Shown: in pieces, positions 34,765-44,015 of the stretch
Layout of the letters: every line of letters starts with the position of its first letter
How positions within the stretch are numbered: position 1 is the first letter of the stretch
DNA from: Mycobacterium sp. 852014-52450_SCH5900713
Lineage (GTDB): Bacteria > Actinomycetota > Actinomycetes > Mycobacteriales > Mycobacteriaceae
Reading direction: 5' to 3'
Length of the DNA: 64,000 nucleotides
NCBI RefSeq assembly: GCF_001667075.1
Contig: NZ_LZIL01000078.1
Location: forward strand, 248,001 to 312,000
The notes under the pieces: model-generated
Seen by the model: only the letters and a program-made list of their open reading frames with translations
Databases searched by the model: none
Told to the model about the DNA's origin: nothing
Program-made: the position numbers and the translations under genes

Positions 34765-34943
34765 ACCTTCCAACCTAGCCCGGCAACGATGAACGCAAAC
34801 CTGGCGGGCACGGCGCGCTGATCGCGTACGTAACGGCACGGTGGCTTTCGGCCCGGGATTTTGCACTGGCATTACGCTCGCAAGGTTGAACCCGCGCGGC
34901 GGCGGCACCGTAGACCCGGTAGTCGTCAATAGATGGTGGAGAC

Positions 34944-35444
34944 ATGTATTACCTGCTGGTCCTGGCGGTCGGCATCGAGCGCGTCGTCGAGCTGGTGCTG
35001 TCCAAGCGGAACGCGCAGTGGTCGTTTGCCCAGGGCGCCAAGGAATTTGGCCGACCGCATTATCCGGTGATGGTGCTCATCCACACCGGGCTGCTGGTGG
35101 GCTGCATTCTCGAGCCGTGGGCGTTGCACCGGCCGTTCATCGCCTGGCTGGGCTGGCCGATGCTGGCGGTGGTGGCGTTCAGCCAGGGCCTGCGCTGGTG
35201 GTGCATCGCCACGCTGGGGCGGCGGTGGAATACCCGGGTGATCGTGCTGCCGCAGGCCCCGCTGGTGCGCCAGGGTCCCTACCGGTGGCTGCACCATCCG
35301 AACTATGTTGCAGTGGTGGCTGAGGGGTTGGCGCTGCCGTTGGTGCACACGGCGTGGCTGACCGCGGCCATTTTCACCCTGGCGAACGCGGCGCTGCTGA
35401 GGGTGCGGCTGCAGGTCGAGAACTCCGCGCTGGGCTACACGTGA
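34944..35444 (+). CDS. Isoprenylcysteine carboxyl methyltransferase family protein
   Basis: A 166-residue membrane methyltransferase of the ICMT/PEMT type (Rv1139c-like) with about four membrane segments. The SAM-binding C-terminal motif is GPYRWLHHPNYVAVVAEGLALPL. Bacterial members methylate small lipophilic acids or phenols rather than prenylated proteins. The next gene, a geranylgeranyl-reductase-like flavoprotein, overlaps its stop by GTGA. The two probably modify the same isoprenoid or polyketide product. Confidence 0.88.
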   Translation: MYYLLVLAVGIERVVELVLSKRNAQWSFAQGAKEFGRPHYPVMVLIHTGLLVGCILEPWALHRPFIAWLGWPMLAVVAFSQGLRWWCIATLGRRWNTRVIVLPQAPLVRQGPYRWLHHPNYVAVVAEGLALPLVHTAWLTAAIFTLANAALLRVRLQVENSALGYT

Positions 35445-36457
35445 CCGACTACGACACCGACCTGTTGATCGTCGGCGGCGGCCCGGGCGGCCTGGCCACG
35501 GCGTTACATGCACGCCGCCAAGGACTTTCGGTGATCGTCGCCGAGCCGCGCGAGGGCCCCATCGACAAGGCGTGCGGCGAGGGACTGATGCCCGGCGGGC
35601 TGGCCGAGCTGACGTCCCTCGGGGTCGACCCGGTCGGCATGCCCTTTCATGGCATCGCTTACGTCAGCGAACACCGCCGGGCGCAGGCGCGGTTTCGCCA
35701 CGGACCGGGCCGGGGGGTGCGGCGCACGACGCTGCACGCGGCGCTGGCGGCGCGCGCCAAAGAGCAAGACGCCGAATGGATTCGGGCGCGGGTGACCACC
35801 GTGCAGCAGGACGCCCACGGGGTGACGGCCGCCGGTGTGCGCGCGAAATGGTTGGTGGCGGCCGACGGACTGCATTCTCAGGTCAGGCGGTCCGTCGGAA
35901 TCACGGCGACGGCGGGGACACCGCGGCGCTACGGCGTCCGTTGGCATTACCGGGTGCCGGCGTGGTCGGAATTCGTCGAAGTGCACTGGTCGCGCTGGGG
36001 CGAGGCATACGTGACCCCGGTGGAACCGGACCTCGTTGGTGTGGCGATCCTGTCGCGGGGCCGACCCGACCTCGCCTGGTTCCCGCGGCTGGCCGGGCAG
36101 TTACGGGGCGCCGGCCGCGGCGAGGCGCGTGGGTGCGGGCCGTTGCGGCAGGTGGTCTCCCGCCGGGTCGCCGGACGGGTGCTCCTGGTCGGGGACGCGG
36201 CGGGGTACGAGGACGCGCTGACCGGCGAGGGCATCAGCCTTGCGGTCAAGCAAGCGGCAGCGGCGGTCGCGGCCATCGTCGACGAGACTCCGTTGTCGTA
36301 TGAGCTTGCGTGGCAACGGATTACCCGAAGCTACCGGTTACTTACCCGCGGCCTGGTGTTGGCCAGCACCCCACCGCTTGCGCGCCGTGCCATCGTGCCG
36401 GCGTGCACGCTGCTGCCCGGCGCGTTCCAGCGCGGGGTGAACGTCCTCGCGACCTGA
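35441..36457 (+). CDS. FAD-dependent oxidoreductase, geranylgeranyl reductase-like
   Basis: A 338-residue flavoprotein (Rv1138c-like). The FAD motifs are VGGGPGGLATALHARRQG at the N-terminus, the middle WLVAADGLHSQVRR, and GRVLLVGDAAGYEDALTGEGI. The latter with CGEGLMPGG is typical of the geranylgeranyl reductase family, which saturates isoprenoid double bonds. The start is GTG at 35441, overlapping the methyltransferase stop. Confidence 0.88.
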   Translation: MTDYDTDLLIVGGGPGGLATALHARRQGLSVIVAEPREGPIDKACGEGLMPGGLAELTSLGVDPVGMPFHGIAYVSEHRRAQARFRHGPGRGVRRTTLHAALAARAKEQDAEWIRARVTTVQQDAHGVTAAGVRAKWLVAADGLHSQVRRSVGITATAGTPRRYGVRWHYRVPAWSEFVEVHWSRWGEAYVTPVEPDLVGVAILSRGRPDLAWFPRLAGQLRGAGRGEARGCGPLRQVVSRRVAGRVLLVGDAAGYEDALTGEGISLAVKQAAAAVAAIVDETPLSYELAWQRITRSYRLLTRGLVLASTPPLARRAIVPACTLLPGAFQRGVNVLAT

Positions 36458-36562
36458 TCCCGATGGTGGCGACCCGTTTCGCCCGGCTCGGCCGATAGTG
36501 GCGGCCCGCTGCGCCCGGCTTCGCCGCGCTTGCGACCGCCACGGCCGCCCTCGCGACCTGAG

Positions 36563-37366
36563 CTAGCGCGCCTTCCAGACCGGCTCGCGCTTCTCGGCGA
36601 AAGCGAGCGGCCCCTCCTTGGCGTCTTCGGAGCGCAGCAGGACGCCCATCTCATTCATGGTGCGCTGCCAACCCGCTTCCTCGTCGGTGACGACCCCGTC
36701 GTCGACGCCGTAGGCGATGCGCTTGCTGGCCTGCACCGACAGCGGCGCGTTGACGGTCACCCGGGCGGCCAGGGCCAACGCGGCTTCCAGCACCGTGCCC
36801 TCCTGGACCACCTGGTTGATCAGACCCCATTCGAAGGCGTCGGAGGCGGTGATCGGCTCGCCGGTCAGCAGCAGCTCCATTCCCACCTTGCGCGGCAGCT
36901 GCTGCACGATCCGGAACACGCCGCCCGCGGCGGCAATCAGCCCGCGTTTCACCTCCGGCAGGCCGAACTTGGCCCGCTCGTCTGCCACCACCAGGTCGCT
37001 GGCCAGGGCCAGCTCGGTGCCGCCACCCAGGGCGGTGCCGTTGACCGCCGCGATGGTGGGCTTGTCGATGAAGTGGTGCACGTAACCCGCGAAGCCCCAC
37101 TCGCCGTGCTCGGGGTGATACAGGTTCTCCCGGCGCGAGATCGCCTTGAGATCGGCGCCGGCGCAAAACGACTTGTCGCCGGCGCCGGTGATCACCACGG
37201 CCCGCACCTCGGGGTCGTGTTGCGCCGCGTCGAGCGCGTCCCCGACGCCGATGCTGACGGCACCGTTGACCGCGTTGCGGGCCTCGGGCCGGTTGATGGT
37301 GATCACCATGACGTTGCCGCGTCGTTCGACCAGCACCGCCGGCTGGTCGGTGGCAGCGTCCGTCAC
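36563..37366 (-). CDS. Enoyl-CoA hydratase (crotonase)
   Basis: A 267-residue crotonase. The oxyanion segments are SFCAGADLKAISR and NGTALGGGTELALASD. Catalytic Glu candidates lie in GGTELAL and GLPEVKRGL, where relatives keep both glutamates, so hydratase activity is likely. The start is GTG at 37366, overlapping the thiolase stop (GTGA). From memory M. tuberculosis Rv1136 and Rv1135A are shortened remnants of this gene and the thiolase. Here both are full length. Confidence 0.9.
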   Translation of the reverse strand: MTDAATDQPAVLVERRGNVMVITINRPEARNAVNGAVSIGVGDALDAAQHDPEVRAVVITGAGDKSFCAGADLKAISRRENLYHPEHGEWGFAGYVHHFIDKPTIAAVNGTALGGGTELALASDLVVADERAKFGLPEVKRGLIAAAGGVFRIVQQLPRKVGMELLLTGEPITASDAFEWGLINQVVQEGTVLEAALALAARVTVNAPLSVQASKRIAYGVDDGVVTDEEAGWQRTMNEMGVLLRSEDAKEGPLAFAEKREPVWKAR

Positions 37367-38508
37367 AACAGCTCCACGATGGTGGCGTTGGCCTGGCCAC
37401 CACCTTCGCACATCGTCTGCAGGCCGTAGCGAATTCCCTTGTCCCGCATGTGATACAGCAGCGTGGTCATCAGCCGCGCACCGGATCCGCCGAGCGGGTG
37501 GCCCAGCGCGATGGCGCCGCCATTCGGGTTGAGCTTCTTCTCGTCGGCGCCAATGTCTTTCAGCCACGCCAGCGGGACGGGGGCGAACGCCTCGTTCACC
37601 TCGTATGCCCCGATGTCGCCGATGGAGAGGCCAGACTTCTTCAGCGCCTTCTGGGTCGCCGGGATGGGCGCCGTCAGCATGATCACCGGGTCGGCGCCAG
37701 CCAGTACCGCGGTGTGCACCTTGGCGATCGGCGTGAGGCCGAGTTCCTTGGCCTTCTCGGCCGACATGAACAGCAGGGCGGCCGAACCGTCGGTGATCTG
37801 CGAGGAGTTGCCGGCGTGGATCACGCCGTCTTCCTTGAACGCCGGCTTCAGCGACGCCATCTTCTCCATCGGGGTGCCGCGGCGGATGCCCTCGTCCTTG
37901 AGGACGACGTTGCCATCCTGATCCTTGATGCCGACGATCTGGTCGTCGAACGCACCGGAATCCTGTGCGGCCGCGGCCTTTTCGTGTGATCCCAGCGAGA
38001 ATTCGTCGAGCGCGGTGCGGTCGAAGCCCCACTGCTCGGCGATCATTTCGGCACCGAGGCCCTGGTTGGGCGTCTTGTGGTAGCGGTCCTTGAAGGCCTG
38101 CGGGTAGGGGTTGCCGCCACCGGCCAGCGACGAGCCCATCGGGGTCCGCGACATCGACTCGACACCGCCGGCGACGACGACGTCGTAGTGTCCGGCGACC
38201 ACGCCCGCCGCGGCGAAGTGGATGGACTGCTGGCTCGACCCGCATTGGCGGTCGACGGTCACGCCCGGCACGGTCTCGGGCCAACCGGCGGCCAGCAGCG
38301 CGGTGCGGCCGATGTCGAGGGCCTGCTCACCGGCCTGCATGACGCAGCCCCAGATGACGTCGTCGACGATTCCCGGGTCGATACCGGCCTTCTCGACCAG
38401 CCCGTTGAGGACCTGCGCGGACAGGTCGGCCGGGTGCACCCCCGACAGGCCTCCGTTGCGCTTCCCGAGCGGTGAGCGGACGGCCTCGACGATGACGGCT
38501 TCAGCCAT
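37363..38508 (-). CDS. Acetyl-CoA acyltransferase (thiolase)
   Basis: A 381-residue degradative-type thiolase that cleaves 3-ketoacyl-CoA. The nucleophilic Cys is in TVDRQCGSSQQS (about residue 90), the His is in NPNGGAIALGHPLGGSGAR, and the second Cys is in QTMCEGGGQANA. It is first of a two-gene operon with the crotonase, giving the last beta-oxidation steps. A TTGACA -35 box and a CCAACGCGTTGG palindrome lie upstream at 38564-38581. Confidence 0.93.
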   Translation of the reverse strand: MAEAVIVEAVRSPLGKRNGGLSGVHPADLSAQVLNGLVEKAGIDPGIVDDVIWGCVMQAGEQALDIGRTALLAAGWPETVPGVTVDRQCGSSQQSIHFAAAGVVAGHYDVVVAGGVESMSRTPMGSSLAGGGNPYPQAFKDRYHKTPNQGLGAEMIAEQWGFDRTALDEFSLGSHEKAAAAQDSGAFDDQIVGIKDQDGNVVLKDEGIRRGTPMEKMASLKPAFKEDGVIHAGNSSQITDGSAALLFMSAEKAKELGLTPIAKVHTAVLAGADPVIMLTAPIPATQKALKKSGLSIGDIGAYEVNEAFAPVPLAWLKDIGADEKKLNPNGGAIALGHPLGGSGARLMTTLLYHMRDKGIRYGLQTMCEGGGQANATIVELL

Positions 38509-38563
38509 GGTTGTGTCTCCTTTGACGCTAGGACCTCAGGTATTGGTGAGTCTTTTCGTCGAT

Positions 38564-38581
38564 TGTCAACCAACGCGTTGG
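38564..38581 (-). promoter_or_regulatory. Thiolase operon -35 box with palindromic operator
   Basis: On the minus strand the perfect palindrome CCAACGCGTTGG (38570-38581) directly precedes a consensus TTGACA (38564-38569). The palindrome shares CCAAC-N2-GTTGG with the site at 29456-29473. Confidence 0.55.
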
Positions 38582-38701
38582 GAGGGCGCGGGGCGGGGTG
38601 GGTTTGGCGGTCTTCCGGTGCCAGCTCTTCGGCGGTGCATATCGCGACGGTCACGTTCAGTTCATGTTTCCGGGGACGTCGGCGTCGTAGGGTGCCCCGA
38701 T

Positions 38702-38992
38702 GTGAGCACCCCTTCACCCGGCCCCGGTTGGTGGCTGGCATCGGATGGCGAGTGGTATCCCCAGCAATGGGAAAGCACCTTCGTTGCGTACACGAACGAA
38801 TCCCTGCAAGCGGTGCTGGAGGAGGCGAACCGACTAACGCAGGCCTACGGAGAACAGGGCTGGGAGATCGTCGGGTCGTCGGTACAACGCACCCAGGTTG
38901 CCCACGGCTTCAAGGACTATGACAAAGGCGGAGAGCACTATTTCGAGTGGAGCATCGTCTGCACCTTGAAACGGCCTGTCGCGCCCGCCTGA
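38702..38992 (+). CDS. Small hypothetical with WWLASDGEWYP motif
   Basis: A 96-residue protein. It begins VSTPSPGPGWWLASDGEWYP, an actinobacterial motif found at the start of many otherwise unrelated proteins. It then has a DUF4177-like compact alpha/beta region (LTQAYGEQGWEIVGSSVQRT ... FEWSIVCTLKRP). The function is unknown. The GTG at 38702 has a TAGGGT box eight bases upstream. It converges on the aldehyde dehydrogenase gene. Confidence 0.7.
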   Translation: MSTPSPGPGWWLASDGEWYPQQWESTFVAYTNESLQAVLEEANRLTQAYGEQGWEIVGSSVQRTQVAHGFKDYDKGGEHYFEWSIVCTLKRPVAPA

Positions 38993-38997
38993 CTCCC

Positions 38998-39060
38998 GCC
39001 GAGATTGCCGCCATGGTCGCGGTCGAGCGAAAACCACAGCCATGACGGCAATCTCGCCGA
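38998..39060. terminator. Long inverted repeat between convergent genes
   Basis: GCCGAGATTGCCGCCATGG (38998-39016) pairs with CCATGACGGCAATCTCGCC (39040-39058), 17 of 19 positions, across a 23-base loop. It lies between convergent stops, so it could end both transcripts. The sequence looks like a dispersed mycobacterial intergenic element. Confidence 0.5.
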
Positions 39061-39073
39061 ACGGTGGCCCTTC

Positions 39074-40558
39074 TCAGCCGGCGGGATAGCCGACCGATTT
39101 GATCTCCGTGTACTGGTCGAACCCGGCGACGCCGTTCTGGCGTCCCACCCCGCTGTACTTGTAGCCACCGAACGGGGTGTCGGCGCCATACGGCGCGCCG
39201 CCGTTAACGCCCATGAAGCCGGCCCGAATCCGGCGAGCCACCGCCAGCGAGCGCTCCAGCGAGCCCGACATCACGTTGCCCGCCAGCCCGTACTTGCTGT
39301 CGTTGGCGATCCGGATCGCGTCCTCCTCGTCGTCGAACGGGATGACCGCCAGCACCGGACCGAAGATCTCCTCCTGGGCGATAGTCATCGAGTTGTCGAC
39401 GTCGGTGAAAAGCGTTGGCCGAACGAAGAATCCCTTGTCGAACCCGGTGGGCGCGTCGGGTCCGCCGACCAGCGCGGTGGCGCCCTCCTCGACGCCCTTC
39501 CGGATGTAGCCCATCACGCGGTTGCGCTGCACCTCCGAAATCACCGGCCCGCACAGCGTTCCGGGATCCTGCGGGTCACCACACGTGACGTTCTCGTAGA
39601 TGCTCTTCAGGATCTCCACACCCTCGTCGTAGCGCGAGCGCGGCAACAGCATCCGGGTGGGATTCGCGCAGCCCTGCCCGGCGTGCATGCACGGCGCGAT
39701 GCCGATTGCGCACGCCATACCGAAATCGGCGTCCTCCAAGACGATCGTGGCCGACTTACCGCCGAGCTCCAGGAAAAGCCGCTTCATGGTGGCCGCGCCC
39801 TTTTCCATGATCCGCTGCCCGACCGTGGTCGACCCGGTGAACGAGATCAGGTCCACCTTCGGCGACAGCGTGAGCTCCTCGCCCACAAAGTGGTCCGACG
39901 CGGTGACGACGTTCACGACGCCCGCAGGGATGTCGGTCTTCTCGGCGATCAGCCGGCCCAGCCGGGTGGCGTTGAACGGGGTGTTCGGCGCGGGCTTGAG
40001 CACCACGGTGTTGCCGGTGCCGAGCGCCTGGCCGAGCTTGTTGAGGGTGACCTCGAAGGGGAAGTTCCACGGCACGATGGCGCCGACCACGCCCACCGGT
40101 TCGCGCCAGACCTTGCGGGTGGTCAGCGTGCCGGTCAGGCTGATCACCTTGTCACCCAGGTCGGTCTCCCAGGCGTACTCGTCGATCAGCCTGGCTGGGT
40201 ACTTCAAGCCGTCTTCCAGTGGGGCGTCCAGCTGCGGGCCGAACGTGATTGCCCGGGGCGAGCCCACCTCCAGGATGAGCTCCTCGCGCAGCTCTTCCTT
40301 TTCCGATTCGATCGCCTCGTGCAGCTGCAATAGGCAGCGCTTCCGCAGCTCCCGGTTGGTCGACCAGTCGCTCTCGTCGAAGGCGCGCCGGGCGGCGTCG
40401 ATGGCCCGGAGCATGTCCTCCTTGGATGCGTCGGCGACCTCCCCGAGCGGCTCCTCGGTCGCCGGGTTGATGTTCGTGAAGGTGCCGGCCTGCCCGTCGA
40501 CGAGCTTGCCGTCGATCATCATCTTCGGCTCGAAACGAACCTTTACAGCCTCAGTCAT
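39074..40558 (-). CDS. Aldehyde dehydrogenase
   Basis: A 494-residue NAD(P)-dependent aldehyde dehydrogenase. The catalytic Cys is in HAGQGCANPTR, the general-base Glu in LELGGKSAT, the cofactor motif is FTGSTTVG, and NFPFE lies in the VPWNFPF segment. It is last in the leftward operon after the P450. A P450-formed alcohol, oxidised by an SDR and then by this enzyme, would give an acid for beta-oxidation. A possible internal promoter (TTGCCA-N16-TAAGGC) lies in the 90-base gap upstream. The start is ATG at 40558. Confidence 0.93.
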   Translation of the reverse strand: MTEAVKVRFEPKMMIDGKLVDGQAGTFTNINPATEEPLGEVADASKEDMLRAIDAARRAFDESDWSTNRELRKRCLLQLHEAIESEKEELREELILEVGSPRAITFGPQLDAPLEDGLKYPARLIDEYAWETDLGDKVISLTGTLTTRKVWREPVGVVGAIVPWNFPFEVTLNKLGQALGTGNTVVLKPAPNTPFNATRLGRLIAEKTDIPAGVVNVVTASDHFVGEELTLSPKVDLISFTGSTTVGQRIMEKGAATMKRLFLELGGKSATIVLEDADFGMACAIGIAPCMHAGQGCANPTRMLLPRSRYDEGVEILKSIYENVTCGDPQDPGTLCGPVISEVQRNRVMGYIRKGVEEGATALVGGPDAPTGFDKGFFVRPTLFTDVDNSMTIAQEEIFGPVLAVIPFDDEEDAIRIANDSKYGLAGNVMSGSLERSLAVARRIRAGFMGVNGGAPYGADTPFGGYKYSGVGRQNGVAGFDQYTEIKSVGYPAG

Positions 40559-40648
40559 ATCTGTCACTCTCTTTTGAATCGCGGAGGGGCTATGGAGAGC
40601 CTTACCGGAAACTAGCCGATTGGCAAGGCGCAACCTTTTCGGGGCTGG

Positions 40649-41863
40649 TTATTGAGGGTCGAACAGCACCGGTACCGACGTCGGCGAGCGGAAAACCTGC
40701 CCGCGGATATGCGGGTCGTCCGCGTCGGGATCAAGCCGCAGGTTCGGTAGCCGGTCGAGCAAAAGATTGATGGCGGTGCGCATTTCCAGCCGGGCCAGGT
40801 GCATGCCGAGGCAGACGTGCACGCCGTGCCCCCAGCCCAGGTGCGCCCTGGCTTGCCGGAAGATGTCGAACGTGTCCGGATCGGGGTAGCGGTCTTCCTG
40901 CCGGTTGGCGGATCCCAGCATCGGCATCACCGTCGAGCCTGCGGGTATCGGAACCCCGCCGAGTTCGGTGTCTCGGGTGGCCACCCGGGTGATGGTCAGC
41001 AGGGGCGGTTCCCACCGCACGCCCTCCTCGATGGCTTGCGGCAGCAGCGACCGGTCCGCGCGGATGGCAGCGAGCTGCGCGGGATCGGACAGCAGCGCGA
41101 GCAGCAGGTTGCCCAGGGACCGGTAGGTCGTTTCCACCCCGGCGGGCAACAGCAGGCGGAGGAACGAGTAGATCTCCTCGTCTGCGAGCTTCTCCCCGTC
41201 GATCTCCGCCTCGGCCAGCGCGCTGATCAGATCGTCCTTGGGCTCGGCGCGGCGGGATGCGAGGATCGGCGCGAAGTAGTCGCACAGCGCGGCCGACGCG
41301 GCAAGACCGCGTTCGGGATTCAGGATCCAGCTCAACAACGAGATGGACCACCGCTGGAACTGGGGATAGTCCTCCTCCGGCAGGCCCAGCAGGCCCGCGA
41401 TGATCTGACTCGGATAGTCGAAGGTGAATTCCTTGACCAGATCGGCCTTGCCGTTCGCGGCGAACTTGTCGATCAGGCTATTGCCCACCCGCCCGACCAG
41501 CTCGTCTTGCCAGCGGGCCAATGCCTTCTGCGAAAACGCCTTTGACACCAGTGACCGCAACCGTCCGTGCACCGGTTCATCCATGCCCAGCATCACCCGC
41601 TCTCCCAACACGGGGCCGAACGCGGCGATGACGGCCGCCGACGAGAAGGTCTCGTTGTCGCGCAGCATCTGCTGGGCATCCTCGTGGCGGTAGACGATGA
41701 AGACCGGCTTGGATTCCTCGTGCGGCATCCCGGAGACATCCAACCGTTGAATGGGCTCCTCGCGGCGCAGCCGCGCCAGTTCGGTGTACGGGTCGCGCAC
41801 ATCGCCGGAGACCGCATCGTCGAAGGCGCCGAAGTCCTCCAGGTCGTCGAAAAGCTGTTCCAT
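40649..41863 (-). CDS. Cytochrome P450
   Basis: A 404-residue soluble monooxygenase. The I-helix is LLLPAGVETTYRS (AGxET), the ExxR motif lies in the EEGVRWEPP region, and the heme-binding loop is HLGWGHGVHVCLGMHLAR with its Cys. It needs ferredoxin and reductase, neither of which is encoded nearby. The CYP family is not assigned. The start is ATG at 41863, eight bases after the SDR stop, so the two are co-transcribed. The likely substrate is a lipophilic (steroid- or terpene-like) molecule. Confidence 0.93.
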   Translation of the reverse strand: MEQLFDDLEDFGAFDDAVSGDVRDPYTELARLRREEPIQRLDVSGMPHEESKPVFIVYRHEDAQQMLRDNETFSSAAVIAAFGPVLGERVMLGMDEPVHGRLRSLVSKAFSQKALARWQDELVGRVGNSLIDKFAANGKADLVKEFTFDYPSQIIAGLLGLPEEDYPQFQRWSISLLSWILNPERGLAASAALCDYFAPILASRRAEPKDDLISALAEAEIDGEKLADEEIYSFLRLLLPAGVETTYRSLGNLLLALLSDPAQLAAIRADRSLLPQAIEEGVRWEPPLLTITRVATRDTELGGVPIPAGSTVMPMLGSANRQEDRYPDPDTFDIFRQARAHLGWGHGVHVCLGMHLARLEMRTAINLLLDRLPNLRLDPDADDPHIRGQVFRSPTSVPVLFDPQ

Positions 41864-41871
41864 AATTCCCC

Positions 41872-42873
41872 TCAGCCCCCTTGCCTTCCCTTGCGTTTCG
41901 CCGCCAGCGCGGCCAAGCGCTGCAGTAGCGGCTGCGGCAGGACACGTGCCGCGAACACCATCGCCTTCTGACCGCCGGTCAACGGCCACGCCCCGTCCCG
42001 CATCGACCCCTGTCTCGGTATGCCCAGCACGATCCGTGACATGTGGTGCATGCCCGAGGCCGGCAGGATCCTGTTGGCGACCAGCAGCATTGCGGCATCG
42101 GGGCCGATACCGCGGCGGCGGAACGGCTCCCGGTCATTGAGCGCCTTGAGCAGGCCGTCGGTGAACCGCTCGGGTGGCCGGGCCAATTTCATCGCAGCCC
42201 TGCCCCGGCTGTCCATGGTGTTGTGCAGCCGGGCGTACGGGCCGCCGAAGTCGCGATTGTCGATCGTCCCCGCGTCGGTGATGATCTCGGTGTCGTACAT
42301 GCCGGCCACCAGGACGGTGACACCCAGGCCGAAGGGCGCGATCTCGCACCCCATCGACTCACCCCACCGCTCCAGCGCCCCCTTGGCCACCGAGTACGGC
42401 GCGGTGCCCGGCTGACCGCGCACCCCGGCCGCACTGGATACCAGAACAATGCGACCCTCGCCCGCCGCCCGCATCGACGGCAGCAGAGCCTGGGTGAGCG
42501 CGACGGGGCCCAAGACACTGGTGGCAAACATGTTCTGCCACAGCGCCATATCGGTCTCTTCCACCATGCCGGCGGCGGAGATCCCGGCGTTGTGCACGAT
42601 CGCGTAGGGCGCGCCGACGGCTTCCTCGATGGCCTTGGCCGCCGCGGAGACCGACGCGGGATCCAGCAGGTCGAGCTGCACGCCGATCAGCCGGTCGTCG
42701 TCCTGGGCGGCCCCCTCGGCGTCCTGAACAGCGTCCCGCAGCAGCGGCAGCGCGCGATCGGGCGTCCGCATCGCCGCGACCACGCGCCAGCCTTCGCGGT
42801 GCAGGCGCACGGCCGAGGCGAATCCCAGTCCGCGGGACGCACCGGTGATGACGACGGTGCGCGGCTCAGCCAT
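41872..42873 (-). CDS. SDR family oxidoreductase
   Basis: A 333-residue classical-type SDR. The cofactor motif is TGASRGLGFASAVRLHREG, the active site YSVAKGA, and NAGISAAG is conserved. A long C-terminal extension (about 60 residues, basic, ending AAKRKGRQGG) is unusual and may bind membrane. The ATG at 42873 overlaps the end of the AveC-like gene by eight bases. Confidence 0.88.
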   Translation of the reverse strand: MAEPRTVVITGASRGLGFASAVRLHREGWRVVAAMRTPDRALPLLRDAVQDAEGAAQDDDRLIGVQLDLLDPASVSAAAKAIEEAVGAPYAIVHNAGISAAGMVEETDMALWQNMFATSVLGPVALTQALLPSMRAAGEGRIVLVSSAAGVRGQPGTAPYSVAKGALERWGESMGCEIAPFGLGVTVLVAGMYDTEIITDAGTIDNRDFGGPYARLHNTMDSRGRAAMKLARPPERFTDGLLKALNDREPFRRRGIGPDAAMLLVANRILPASGMHHMSRIVLGIPRQGSMRDGAWPLTGGQKAMVFAARVLPQPLLQRLAALAAKRKGRQGG

Positions 42874-44008
42874 GCGCGCTCGGGGTTGCGCAGGCACCTT
42901 CACCCGGCGGCGGCGGATCGACATGGGGCCGCCCATGAGGTTCCCCGCTTGCCCAGGTCGACCAGATGCCGACCGAGTAGGGACCCTGCGCGCCGGCTTT
43001 CTCGTAATAACCTTGCGGGTCATATACTTTCGCCTCTGGGTAAGGCCACGGGCACGCGACGGAGGTCGCCGCATGGCTGACCTTGATGGCCCAGAACCAC
43101 GCCCCGTAGGCGAAGTAGGACACGTTGATGATGGCGAACATCACCAGGAACGTGCCGAGCACCGGGCGCGTCGGGAAGATCCTTGCCTTCGCGGCCAGCT
43201 TCTCGGCCACCGATTTGCCGGTGTCGTCGCGGTAACAAAGTATCGCCGCGGGGACCATCACGAAGGTCACCGAGAACGATTCCCAGATCAGCGGGAACTG
43301 GAACGTCGTGCCGGTGAACACCGAGCCCCACGGAATCACCTGGGAGTAGATGTACATGCCCATGTGGACGAGCTGGATCTCCAGCCAGGCATCGAAGACG
43401 AAGCCGATCGCACAGGTGAGCAGTCCCAGGCTGACCAGCGGGTGCCGCGACACGAACGCCGTCGGGCCGTACTTGGCCTGCAACTTGCGCAGAATCCAGA
43501 TCGCCGGAAAGTAGGGTCCGAAATAGAAAGTGACGTAACCGAATACGACGAACGGCTCGACGGTCGGCGACAGCGACACCAGCGGCCAGGACTCCGGCCA
43601 GTGGATGAGGTCGGGGTTGTACACCGCGAACGGGGACCAGTTCATGATCGGGTCCTGCCACACGATCAGCGTGGTGCACAGGAACATCAGCATCACCGGG
43701 CTGCCCGGGTTGCGGCGCCAGCCCCTGATGAACACCACCAACAGGACGAGCAGCATGATGAGGGTCGAGATGTGCAGGAAGGTGATGTAGTCCAGGCCGA
43801 AGATGAATTTCACCGGGCGGGGACGGCCTTGCACATTCGGGTTGGCGACACGGGGATCGAGGGCCACGCGGCAGTTCGCGATGAAGAAGATCGCGAAGGC
43901 GGCGAGGGCGGCGCCGGCGATCCAACCGCCCCAGCCGCGCTTTTCCGAGCGCTGTGAAGACGCCGGTTTCTGTTGTGCGGCAGGCGGTACCGATTGATCG
44001 GTGCTCAT
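42866..44008 (-). CDS. AveC-like (spirocyclase family) membrane protein
   Basis: A 380-residue polytopic membrane protein with about seven segments, among them GWIAGAALAAFAIFFIANC, FLHISTLIMLLVLLVVFI and PLVSLGLLTCAIGFVFDAW. It resembles the AveC spirocyclase family, named for the avermectin spiroketal-forming/dehydrating enzyme. Mycobacterial members have no established function. Trp/Tyr-rich loops (MNWSPFAVYNPDLIHWPESWP) suggest a lipophilic substrate. The gene is tightly packed: seven bases after the binding-protein stop, and overlapping the SDR. Confidence 0.8.
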   Translation of the reverse strand: MSTDQSVPPAAQQKPASSQRSEKRGWGGWIAGAALAAFAIFFIANCRVALDPRVANPNVQGRPRPVKFIFGLDYITFLHISTLIMLLVLLVVFIRGWRRNPGSPVMLMFLCTTLIVWQDPIMNWSPFAVYNPDLIHWPESWPLVSLSPTVEPFVVFGYVTFYFGPYFPAIWILRKLQAKYGPTAFVSRHPLVSLGLLTCAIGFVFDAWLEIQLVHMGMYIYSQVIPWGSVFTGTTFQFPLIWESFSVTFVMVPAAILCYRDDTGKSVAEKLAAKARIFPTRPVLGTFLVMFAIINVSYFAYGAWFWAIKVSHAATSVACPWPYPEAKVYDPQGYYEKAGAQGPYSVGIWSTWASGEPHGRPHVDPPPPGEGACATPSAHG

Positions 44009-44015
44009 GACAGCC

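Noticed and set aside
36458..36562. Possible small gene between the flavoprotein and crotonase
   Set aside because: The 105 bases show only GC-rich imperfect repeats, with no start with ribosome site and no conserved frame.
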